From Streptomyces sp. CB02980 (lineage in GTDB: Bacteria > Actinomycetota > Actinomycetes > Streptomycetales > Streptomycetaceae), in NCBI RefSeq assembly GCF_014451325.2, contig NZ_JACSCH020000015.1, positions 62,001 to 126,000 of the forward strand: 64,000 bases of DNA. The letters are read 5' to 3'. The first letter of the stretch is position 1; each line of letters starts with the position of its first letter. Below, in pieces: positions 23,987-34,200 of the stretch. The notes beneath the pieces were generated by a model. That model was given only the letters and a program-made list of their open reading frames with translations. It was not told the origin of the DNA and searched no databases. The position numbers and the translations under genes are program-made.

Positions 23987-24736
23987 TCAGTTCAGGGTCT
24001 CCAGGACCTCGGCGGGGGCCGGTGCGTGCTCCCGGACCTCGCCGTCGACGGTCCACGAGCCGTTCCACTCGATCCGCCATACCCGCCCGTGACGGTTCTC
24101 GTACTCCACGAAGCTGCCGGGCGCGCCCTCCAGGAGCTCCAGCTCCCGGAGCAGCACGTCGGGGGTGGTGAAACCACGGAGGCCGCCTTCGCTTCCTCCG
24201 CCGGTCCTCGTGTTGTCGAACTTCATCCGGAGGAACGGAGCGGCCTCGCGGGTCATGTCCGCCGCGTTCAGCATCCGCTTGAAGCGGAAGAGCGCCTCCT
24301 CGGGCGTCTCGTTCCCGGAGAACTCCCGGACGTACGCCGGGAAGACCCCGACCACGACCTCGTTGAGCTCTTCGTTGCGGCCCACGTAGTAGCCGTGGAT
24401 CTCGGGCTGGACGGCCACCACGGCGTCGAAGCCGTAGCCCGGGTGGGAGAACCCGGGAACGACCTCGAACGGGCGGGGGTTCTCGCCGAGCCCGGCACGA
24501 TGCTCACGCGCGAACGTGAGCACCGCCCGGGCCAGGTCCTCGTCGAAGGAGTCTCGGGCGTTCACCTGGTGGATGCGCGTCCCCTCCGCGTTCATCGCCA
24601 GCGAGAACACGAACCGGAACATGGGCGACCAGCGCCACGCGCGCGCGAGGCCAGGAAATTCCTCCACCCCGGGAATGTCCAGCACGGCTCGCTCCACATC
24701 GACGTCGGCGGGGCGGGACGGGGGCGTGCGGTTCAT
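23987..24736 (-). CDS. Hypothetical cytoplasmic protein downstream of the Rhs toxin operon
   Basis: 249 residues, no signal peptide, no membrane helix, acidic. I do not recognise the family. Notable segments are IPGVEEFPGLARAWRWSPMF, IHGYYVGRNEELNEVVVGVF, EEALFRFKRMLNAADMTREA and a C-terminal FVEYENRHGRVWRIEWNGSW. The ATG at 24736 has GAGGAG upstream. A terminator separates it from the immunity gene on the same strand. Its position beside a polymorphic toxin makes an orphan immunity-type role conceivable but unproven. Confidence 0.72.
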   Translation of the reverse strand: MNRTPPSRPADVDVERAVLDIPGVEEFPGLARAWRWSPMFRFVFSLAMNAEGTRIHQVNARDSFDEDLARAVLTFAREHRAGLGENPRPFEVVPGFSHPGYGFDAVVAVQPEIHGYYVGRNEELNEVVVGVFPAYVREFSGNETPEEALFRFKRMLNAADMTREAAPFLRMKFDNTRTGGGSEGGLRGFTTPDVLLRELELLEGAPGSFVEYENRHGRVWRIEWNGSWTVDGEVREHAPAPAEVLETLN

Positions 24737-24777
24737 GGGGGCTCCTCGAACGGTCAGAGGCACCAACCTAGACGCGG

Positions 24778-24813
24778 AGAGGCTCCGCCGGCGCGTGTGC
24801 CGGCGGAGCCTCT
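24778..24813 (-). terminator. Terminator of the Rhs toxin-immunity operon
   Basis: A perfect 15-bp stem (agaggctccgccggc / gccggcggagcctct) with a 6-nt loop lies 20 bp beyond the stop of the putative immunity gene. Confidence 0.88.
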
Positions 24814-24832
24814 GATGGGGTGCGGTGGGGAA

Positions 24833-25294
24833 CTATTCCGACGGGATCGTCGCGACCGTCACCTGCCCGTCCATCAGGCATTCGATGAGGACGGAACCAT
24901 CCAGGGGGTGGATCCAGAAGTGCGGTCCGGCGTCGAGGATGTCCCGCGCGTGCCGCACCGCGACGCTCGCGGGCATGATCACGGTCGGCATCAGCAGGTT
25001 TCCCCACATGACGGCCACCCGCTCCTCACGCTGCACGTACGGTGCGAGCAGCTCCGCCGCCATCCTCGTCCAGTGCTCCTCGTCGTCCCACCAGAGGCGT
25101 TCGTCGTACGAGGCGGCATCGAAATCGAGGACGTCACCGGAGGCGGCCGGGAACCTGTTGACGGTCACTGCTTCCAGCTCCCGGCTCTCGGCATGGTCCA
25201 GTCGCACGACATGGCGACCGTCCTCGTCCTGCGGGTCGTTCATGAAAGCCGGAAGGTAGTCCGGCCGGCTTCCGTAGGCATTGGTCTCGGTCAT
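24833..25294 (-). CDS. Putative immunity protein for the Rhs toxin
   Basis: 153 residues, small, acidic (e.g. MNDPQDEDGRHVVRLDHAES, YDERLWWDDEEHW), cytoplasmic. I do not recognise a named Imm family; segments AELLAPYVQREERVAVMWGN and HFWIHPLDGSVLIECLMDGQ suggest an alpha+beta fold. Its ATG overlaps the toxin stop codon in an ATGA, so it is made together with the toxin, the standard layout for contact-dependent and polymorphic toxin systems. An in-frame upstream ATG would lie inside the toxin tip. Function is inferred from position and acidity. Confidence 0.78.
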   Translation of the reverse strand: MTETNAYGSRPDYLPAFMNDPQDEDGRHVVRLDHAESRELEAVTVNRFPAASGDVLDFDAASYDERLWWDDEEHWTRMAAELLAPYVQREERVAVMWGNLLMPTVIMPASVAVRHARDILDAGPHFWIHPLDGSVLIECLMDGQVTVATIPSE

Positions 25295-28200
25295 CTCTGC
25301 AGCTTCCTGAGCCAAGGGGCGACGGTGTCGGACGGCCAGCGGATCGCGTACTTGCGAACGTTCGCGCCCCTGCCCGTCATGACGTTGATGTGCGCACCCT
25401 TCTTACCGTCGACGTCCAGGCGGAACTCCCTGTAGTCGCCGTCGCTCTTCCCGGTGAATCCGGTCACCTTGCCGAAGGTTTCGACGGCGATCTCCAGTCG
25501 GCCCCGAAGGGTCTTTCGGGTACCGGTGTCGAGCGAACCGACGATGTCCAGACCGGTGTTCCGCGCGGATTCGAAGGAGTCCCTGTCGAGGGTCACCTCG
25601 CTCCTCGGATTGTTCGGGTTGCACTCGCAGACGCTCGAGTGGCCACGCTGGCTGCCACCACAGTTGTGCACCAGCACCGCGTCGCTCGGATCGGCCGCCA
25701 TGACGGTGTCACCCGCGAACACGAAGTACGTGTGCAGGCCCTCGATGCTCAGGTCGTACGTGGTCCTGTCGGCCTTGTACGACGTGACCTCGACGATCGC
25801 CGTCGGGGCACCCTCGCCGTTCTGGAGCTTCTGGCCGACCTGGAGGTCGCCCGCCTGCGTCCAGGCGTTGCGGGTGGACTCGTAGAACTGGTGGTGCTTG
25901 GTGGTCTCGATCGTCTTCCGGCCGGCCTTCGCGACGATGGTGACGTCGACGTAGTCGCGGTCGGTCTTCGTGACGATGACCTGCTTGACCTCGTGGATCT
26001 CCCTGGTCTTCTTGCCGGGCTCGGCCGTGAGGACCTTGTCGCCCGCCTTGACCTTGGAGATCTCCTTGGTCGTACCGTCCGCCAGCAGCACCGGCGTCTT
26101 GCCGGTGAAGCTGTGCGGGGTCCCGCCGCGACGGATCGGGCAGCCCGGACCGGACGAGGCGCCCGGGGAGTCCTTCGCCTTCGGGCCGTTGCCCTTGCCC
26201 TTGGCTCCGAACGCGCCGCCCATGACGGCACCGATCGTCGCCGCCTTCGCCGCCCCGGCGACCGAGCAGCCCTCCTCGCTGTTCACACAGGAGGTGCCGT
26301 ACTCGACCGCGCCCGCGAGGGCTTCCTCGCCGGCGCTCTCCGCGACGTTCGTCGCGATCTTGCCGGCCGTGCCGGAGAGCAGCTTGCCCGCGGCGCTCGC
26401 CGCGAGACGACCGCCGACGCCACCGGCGGCACCGGTCACGGCGCCGATGGCGACCGCGCCGAGGAATCCGCCGACCGACTTCGGACCGTCACTCATCGCG
26501 TAGCCGACGGCATTGCCCGCGGCGCCCGCGAGGGCGGCGCAGCCGATGGCTCCGACGCCGGCCGTGATCGCGGTGCAGCCCGCGAAGACGGCGATTCCGA
26601 CGGCGACCGACGCGATGGTCGAGGCGTGCTGCTTGACGAAGTTGGCTGTCGCCTTCGCCGCCTTCTTGACGGCTCTGCCGACCTTCTTGGCTGCCTTGAC
26701 CACCTTCTTGGCGACGTGTTTGACGGCCTTGGCGACCTTGCGGACCGCCTTCTTCACATGCTTGACGACCTTGTGGGCGACGCGTTTCACGGTCTTGTAG
26801 ACACGTTTGACGTATCTCTTGACCTTTCTGACGCTGTCGGCCACGTACCGGACGGCCTTTCTCACCGCCCGCTTGGCCCGCTTCACCACCTTCTTGACGG
26901 CCCGCTTGACCTTCTTGGCGGCCTTCTTGACGACCTTGGCGACCTTCTTGACGGCCTTCTTGACGTGCTTGTAGGCCGACTTGACGGTCTTCTTGACCTT
27001 CTTCGTGACCTTCTTGACGATCTTGTCGGCCCAGCCCGGCCAGTGGCCGGTCGGGTCCATGCCCGTCATCGGGTTGCCGTCCGCGTACGCGTACCGGTTC
27101 GCCGAGATCGAGTTCGGGACCCCACTGAGCGAGACCGTGTCACGGCTGTTGAACTGGCCGGTCTCCGGCGAGTACCAGCGCGCGGCCATGTTGACCTTCG
27201 CCGTCTCCGGGTCGGTCCAGCCGGACTGGTAGCCCAGCGAGCCGAGCATCGACGCGGACTGGACGACCTTGCCGAACGGCGAGTAGGTCGTCGATCCGGT
27301 CAGCGCCTCGCCCGTGGTGGTGAACTGCGCCACCACGTCCGTGTGCAGGTCCGTCAGCGCCAGCGCGGAGCTGACGGCGTTCTTCACACCGACCACGGCG
27401 CCCCCGGCGTCACGGCTGTAGGTCGACAGACCGTCCGAGGCCACCTCGTTGCCGGCGCCGCCGTACTTGAAGGAGTAGAGCTCGGTGCCCGTCTCGTCCT
27501 TCGCGTTCAGCACCCGGTCGAGACCGTCGTAGGTGTAGGTGCGGTTCCCTTCCTGGATGACCCGGTTGAAGGCGTCCACCTTCATGGTCGTGACCCGGCT
27601 GGCCTCGTCCGTCACCGAGCTCAGCGTGCCGCGCGCGGTGTAGGTGTAGGCGCTGTGGCCGTCCGACGTGAGCCGGTTCCGGGCGTCGTAGGTGTAGGTG
27701 TCGCCACCCACCCGGGTCCGGTTGCCGGACGCGTCGTAGCCGTAGACCTCGTTCGTCGTCCCGTTGTTCCAGGACATGACGCGGTCGGCCCAGTCGTACG
27801 TGTACGTGTTGGCCGACGAACCGGCGAGCCCCGTCGTCGTCTTCGACGTCAGGTTGTCGCTCGCGTCCCACCCGTAGGTGAAGGAGGCGAGCGTCTTGCC
27901 GGTCGGCGAGGTCAGCGTGTCGGTGGTCGGGCGCTCCAGCTTGTCGTAGCCGAAGCTGCGCTTCGCCTTGCCCGTGCCGTAGTCGACCGACGTCACATTG
28001 CTGTTGACGTCGTAGCCGTACGTCGCCGTCGAGCCCGTCAGACCGTCGTTGGCCGTCTTCAGGCGGCCGGCGGTGTCGTAGCCGAAGGTCGACGTGCCCG
28101 AGGCGTCGGTGCGGGAGGTCATCCCGCCGTCGCCGTCGTACGCGAAGGACGAGGAACCCGAGGGCCCGTTCGCCGTCAGGAGCTGACCCCGGTCGTCATA

Positions 28201-31200
28201 GGAGAAGGTGTTCTTCTCCGTGCCGAGACCGGCGACGGCCGTGACCTGGTCGTCGGCGTCGTAGTCGTACGTGTGGTCGACCGTGGCGGCCTCCGCACCC
28301 GTACCCGACTGGCGGACCAGTCGGCTCTTCGCGTCGTACTCGAAGGAGACGTTCACCGCACCCGGAGAACGGGACTCCTTGATCCGGCCCCCACCGTCGT
28401 AGACGGCCGTGAACGTCCGGTCCGCGAGGTTCGGATGGGTCGGCGTCGACGGCTCGATCTGCGACTCCGGCATGCCCCACGTGTTGTACGTCGTCAGGAA
28501 CGGGTTGCCCCGTCCGTCGGTGAAGCGGGTCTGGTTGCCCGCCGCGTCGTACCCGTAGGTCGTGGTGATCGACTCGGTTGCGGAGACCGGCTCGACGACC
28601 TTCGTGATCAGACCCGAGGAGTCGTACGTGAAGGTCTTCGTGTGACCGCGGTGGTCGGTGGCCGAGACCATGTTGCCGCCCCGGTCGTAACCGGTGCTCG
28701 CCGTACGCAGCACGGCACCCGTCTCGTCCAGGTCGTCCGTCTTCACCAGCTGGCCGAAGCCGTCGTACGTGTTGCGGGTGCCGGTGCCGTCGGGCTCGGT
28801 GGCCGTGAGCGGCTGCCCGTCCATGTCGTACGTGAAGCGCGAGACCTTGCCCGCGCCGTCGGTCACCTCGATGACCTCGCCCTCGGCGTTGTACTTGTAC
28901 GACTCCGTGACGCCCTGCGGCGACACGATCCGGGACAGCTCGCCGCCCGGCGCGTTGTACTCGTTGATCGCCGTGTACGCCCGCTGGGTCGGCTGGCGCA
29001 CGATGTCCGTGCTGGTCAGCTCGCGGCCCAGGTAGTCGTACGTCATCTCCTGGCGGGCGCCGTTCGGCCGGGTGGCCGACAGCTGGTCGCCGTTGGTGGA
29101 GTACGTGTACTTCGTCGTACCACCGCCGGGCTCGGTGACCGAGGCCAGGTCGCCCAGCTGCGTGTAGGTGTACGTGGTGCGGTTGCCGAGCGAGTCGACC
29201 TCCGCCGTCACCTGGCCGAGCTTGTTGTACTCGTTGTACGAGGTGGCGCGGATCGGGGCCGACGCACCCGGCGCGAGGTACTCGGGAGACGTCGTCGACA
29301 GCTCCTGGCCCTCCGCGTCGTACGCCGTCGTCACCACGTTGCCGAGCGGGTCCGAGGACTCCGTCGCCTCGCCGAAGGTGTTGTACCCGGTCATCGTGAC
29401 GGGCCGGACGGAGACCGGCGTCCCCCCGTTCTGCTCCGACATGACGGCCGGCTCGGTGACCGAGGTCTGCTGGCCGAGCTCGTCGTAGCCGTAGTCCGTG
29501 ACGTTGCCCGCGGTGTCCGTCTGGGACACCGGCAGACCGCGCTGGTCCAGCTTCCACGAGGTCGTGCGGACCGAGCTGCCCGCCGCCGGCAGGGTTCCGC
29601 CCTTCAGGGCGGTGATCTGCGCCGGGGTGAGCGCCTCGCCGTAGACCTGGACGTCGTCCAGGCCGCCGAGGTGGTTCTCCGCATAGGTGCCCTTGTACCA
29701 GCGGCGGCCCAGCTGGAGGGGCCCGGTGGCCTCCCACGGGGTGGAGAACGTCGCGGCGGTGCCGACCTCCGTGCCGTTCACGAACAGGCGCAGCTTCGCC
29801 GTCGCCTGGTCGTACACACCGGTCAGGTGCGTCCAGGTGTTGACCGCGACCGCGGCCGTTCCCGAGGACACGCGCACGATCGCGGGGTCGAAGGTGTCGG
29901 TGGCGTGCCGGTTGAAGGTCCAGCCGGAGGCCGTCGAGTAGTACAGCTGGAACCCGGAGGCCTCCTTGCCGTCCTGCGCGACGAAGGTCCGGTTGACCGC
30001 CGTGGAGGTCAGCTTGACCCAGGCGGAGACCGTGAAGCTGCCGGTCGTGTTCACGACCGGCCCGGTGGTCTGCGCCCACGAGTTGGCGTCACCGTCGAAG
30101 ACGGCGCTGCCGCCGCGGTCGGTGTTCCAGTGCATGCCGGTGCCGTGGCTGCCGGTGTTGTTGGCGCCGGAGGAGTCGGCCAGGCCGAAGCCCGTCGTCT
30201 CGTCCAGCTTGTAGCGGGCCACCGGGGCCGTGGTGCCGTCGTGGCTGGTGGTTCCGGTGATGCTGCCCAGGGCGTCGTACCGGGTGTCCGTGGTGGACAC
30301 GTCACCCGTCGCCGGGTCGCGGTCCGTCTCCGACACCACGTTGTCGTCCGGGTCGTAGCTGGTCTGCGTGGTCCGGGCGAGCCCGTTGGGGTCGAGGATC
30401 TCGGAGACCGTACGGTCGGCCGCGTCCACCGTGAAGGTGGAGCGGGTCTGCCCGTCGTTGGTGACCTGCTCGATCAGGTTGCCCGCGGCGTCGTAGGTGT
30501 TCGCCTGCTCCGTGAAGGACTTGCCGGTTCCCGGGTCCTTGCGGGACACGGTGGCCGACAGGCCGTCGTCGGTGTAGGTGTACGCCGTCTGCCAGCCCAG
30601 CGAGTCGGTGATCGACGCGAGGCGGCCGGCCGGGTCGTAGGCCCGGGACTCCTGGACGAGCGTCGTCGGAGCCGTCGGGTTGAACGGGTCGCCGGTGTGG
30701 TTGAGCAGGCTGGTGGTGAGCGGACGCTGCTCGCCGTCGAAGGTGTAGGTGTTGACGGTCCCCGCGGGGTCCGTCTCCTTCACCTTGTTGCCGTAGACGT
30801 CGTACTCGAACGACGTGGTGTCGCCGCCCGGGTCCGTCCTGGTCGCCAGCTGGTTGGTGGCGTCGTAGGTCATCGACGTGACGCGCGCCGTGTCACCGCC
30901 GGTGAGGTCCTGGACCGTCTGCGACAGGATGTTGCCGTCGGGGTCGTAGCCCGTGGTCGTCTTCGCCTGGTGCTTGGCGCCGGTGACCCGGTTGGTGACG
31001 GACGGGGTCGTCTCGGTGAGGACCTGGTCGTTCTTGTCGTACGTCTGGCTCGTGACCAGACCGGCCGGGTTCGCGTCCGAGACCTCCTTCTTGGAGATCT
31101 CGCGGCCCAGCTTGTCGTACGTGTACTCCACCGTGGCGCCGTTGGCGTCGGTGATCTTCGCCAGATCGCCGTTGGCGAAGTAGGTGTACGTGGTCTTCCT

Positions 31201-34200
31201 GCCGCCCGGCGTCACGACCTGCGACACGAGACCCGCCGGCGTGACCGCCGTACCGCCTTCCGCCGCCGGGGTGGTGGCGGTGGTGTACGTGGTCGAGGCG
31301 GTCCGGCCGTTCGGATGACCGGCCACGGGGGGCGTGGTCACCGACAGCAGGCTGCCGCCCGCGTCGTAGGAGTAGCTCGTGAGGTAGGCGTTGTCCGCCG
31401 GACCGGACGAGCGCCCGTCCCGCTCCGTCAGGAGCAGGTCGTTGCGCAGGTCCATCGGCGGGAAGGCCGTGGTCGAGTCCGGGTAGAAGGTGTAGTACTC
31501 GGTCGAGCACTTGTTCGCGGCCGTGTCCTGGCAGGTGGTCTGGGAGACCGCGTTGCCGCGCACGTCGTGACCGGTGATCGAGCGGTTGCCGTTGGCGTCC
31601 GTGATGGTGTGCAGGAAGCCGCCGGTGTCGTACCCGTAGGTGGTGCGGTCGCCCTCGGTGTCGATCGCGGCGAGCAGGCGGTTGCCCATCTCCGCGTCGT
31701 ACACATAGGTGAGGGTCTTGTCCGTCGGGTCGGTCAGCTTGACCGTCTTGACGGGGGCGATGCCGGAGGACGCCTTGTAGGCGGCCCACTGGGCTGCGAC
31801 CTCGGCCTCGGCCAGGCCCCTGGAGTGGACCTCGACCTCGGCGAGCGAGCCGGTGAAGTAGCTGAGCGCGCCCGGCGAGCTGGTCCAGTTGGCGGCGAAA
31901 CCGGCACCGATGTAGGTGCGGCCCGTTGCCTGGCCGTTGGCCGCGCCGGTGCAGGTGCCCTGCTTGACGCCGTCCAGGTAGAGCGTCTGCGTCGTTCCGG
32001 TCGCGGACAGCACCGCGTGGTGCCACTTGTCGTCCGTCACCGTCGCGGTGGAGTTCAGGACGCCGTTGCTGCCGCAGGTGCTGGCCCACCAGTGGCCGCG
32101 CAGCTTGCCGTCGGCACCGACGTACATCACGTCGCTGTACGCGCCGCCGACACCGGCCGGGTCGTTCAGCGCCCTGGCCTGGTCGGCCATGATGACGCCG
32201 GGTTCGGCCGTCTTGAACCACAGTCCGACGGACCGGTCCTGCGTCTGGTGCCAGCCGTTGTGCGGCACCTCCACGAAGGAGGTCGAGCCGTCGAACGTCG
32301 CCGCGCTCGCGTCACCCGGGCCGAAGGGGCCCTCGGCGCCCTGGATGACGTTGTTGTACGTGCCGAAGCCGGTGTTCACCTGGTTCGCGGCCTGCGCCGC
32401 GCCCTGGGTGTCGTCCATGCGCCAGTAGCCGGCCGGGGCGGAGCCCATGACGGCGGAGCGGTAGACCTGGGACGAGCCGGTGATGGTCGGCGGGTTGAGC
32501 TTCCAGGTGCCGCCGTTGCCGTCGGTGGCCTGGAGGACGCGGTCGTCGGTGGTGTCGTAGACGACCGACGCCTGGGTCTTCTGACCGGGCGTGGTGATCT
32601 TCTGGAGCAGCCCGGCGGAGCGGGTCGCGGCCTGGTACTGGGTGGTGATCGCGTCGGCCGGCAGCGGCTCGGAGTAGAGCGCGACCTCGGCCATCTGGCC
32701 GGTGAAGTGCCCGAGCTTGTCGTTCGCGTTCATGGCCGGCCAGCCACGGGTGTTCACACCCGCGCCGAGGGCGATGTACGGCTGGACCCAGTCGTTGATG
32801 GCACCCGTGAGCGAGCCCACCGGGGCACCGTCGAGGTACAGGGTCTGGCTGGTGGCGGCGGCGGTCAGGACCGCCTGGTGCCACTTGCCGTCGGTGACGA
32901 CCGGCGAGGACACGATGGTCGTCGCGCAGTTCGGCGCCATCGCGAAGCAGCCGCGCAGCTTGCCGTCGGTGCCCACGTACACCGCGGGGGTGTTCTTCGT
33001 GGTGTTGGTCACCGGGTCGGGGTCGCTGAGGGGCTTGTCGCCGTAGTAGAAGAGCACGCCTCCGGCGGTGCTCGTCTTGAACCACAGCGAGACGGAGGCG
33101 TACGAGGGCGTGGCGCCCGGCGCGGCCGGCATCTCGACGTACGAGGTGGTGCCGTTGAAGGTGGCCGCCTTCTGGGTGGAGCCCGCGAGGGGGCCCGTCC
33201 CGCCCAGCGTCACGTTCTTGTACGTGCCGTTGTACTGGCCCTGGTTCGCGTCGAGGGCGTCCTTCGCGACCGTGCCCGAGGTCTCGCCGAGTCGCCAGTA
33301 GGCGAACGGGTCGGCGTCGAGGGCCGTGGTGCGGTAGTGGTTGCCGGTGGCGTAGGTGTACGTCGTGCACTTGGACCAGTCGGCAGGCGGGCACACCTTG
33401 GTGAGCTGGTCACCGGTGTAGGTGTACTGCCAGGTCTGGACCGAGTTCGCGTCGCCGGCCGTGGCCTGGTCGGTGTAGACGGTCTGGACGTGCCAGGCGG
33501 TGGCCGAGGCCGGCTGGTACCAGGTCAGGCCCAGGTTCCGCTTGGAGACCTCGTTCGTGATCTTCGTGAGGCGCTTGTTGGCGTCGTACGTGAACGTCTC
33601 GGTGCGGCCCGCGTAGTCCTTGATGGTCTTCAGCGCGTAGGTGCCGGCCTTCGCGGTCGCCTGGGTGAAGGCGTACTCCGTGAAGTCCTTGTCGGTGAGC
33701 GCGTAGCCGCCGGTGACGCCTGCGAGGCGCGCGTAGCGGCCCAGCGGGGGCACGAAGGTGCCGTCCGAGTTCCGGCCGAAGGCGACCTGCTCACCACCCG
33801 GGTAGGTGATGATCACGCTGGTGAGGGCGCCGGTGCCGTCCTTGACCTCGACGGCCTTCATGTCGACGATCGTCGACCAGCCGGCGCCGAAGGCGGAGTC
33901 GACGCGGGGGTCGAGGCTGTTGTAGGAGCGCTCGATCTCCAGCGACGGGCCGATCACCGGCACGTCGGCGTCGGTGTCCTCGGTCGTGTAGTTGCCGTCC
34001 GAGGGGTCGAACTCGTGACCGTCGGTGTTCATCGACAGGCCCGAGGTGACCGGCGGCTGCGGCACGGCCGTGGTGAAGCGGCTGCCTTCCACGACGGCCG
34101 AGGTGCCGTCGCTGGCCTCCACGTACCAGTCGTAGTTCTTCGACCACTTCAGCTTGCCGGCGGGAACCTTCCAGCTGCCCTTGGTGATCGCACCGGAGGT

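Noticed and set aside
26080..26125. Hint domain judged broken because no Cys precedes HSFTG
   Set aside because: Alignment to intein starts places the Ser of SFTG at the nucleophile position, and the HN-C end is intact, so inactivity cannot be claimed.
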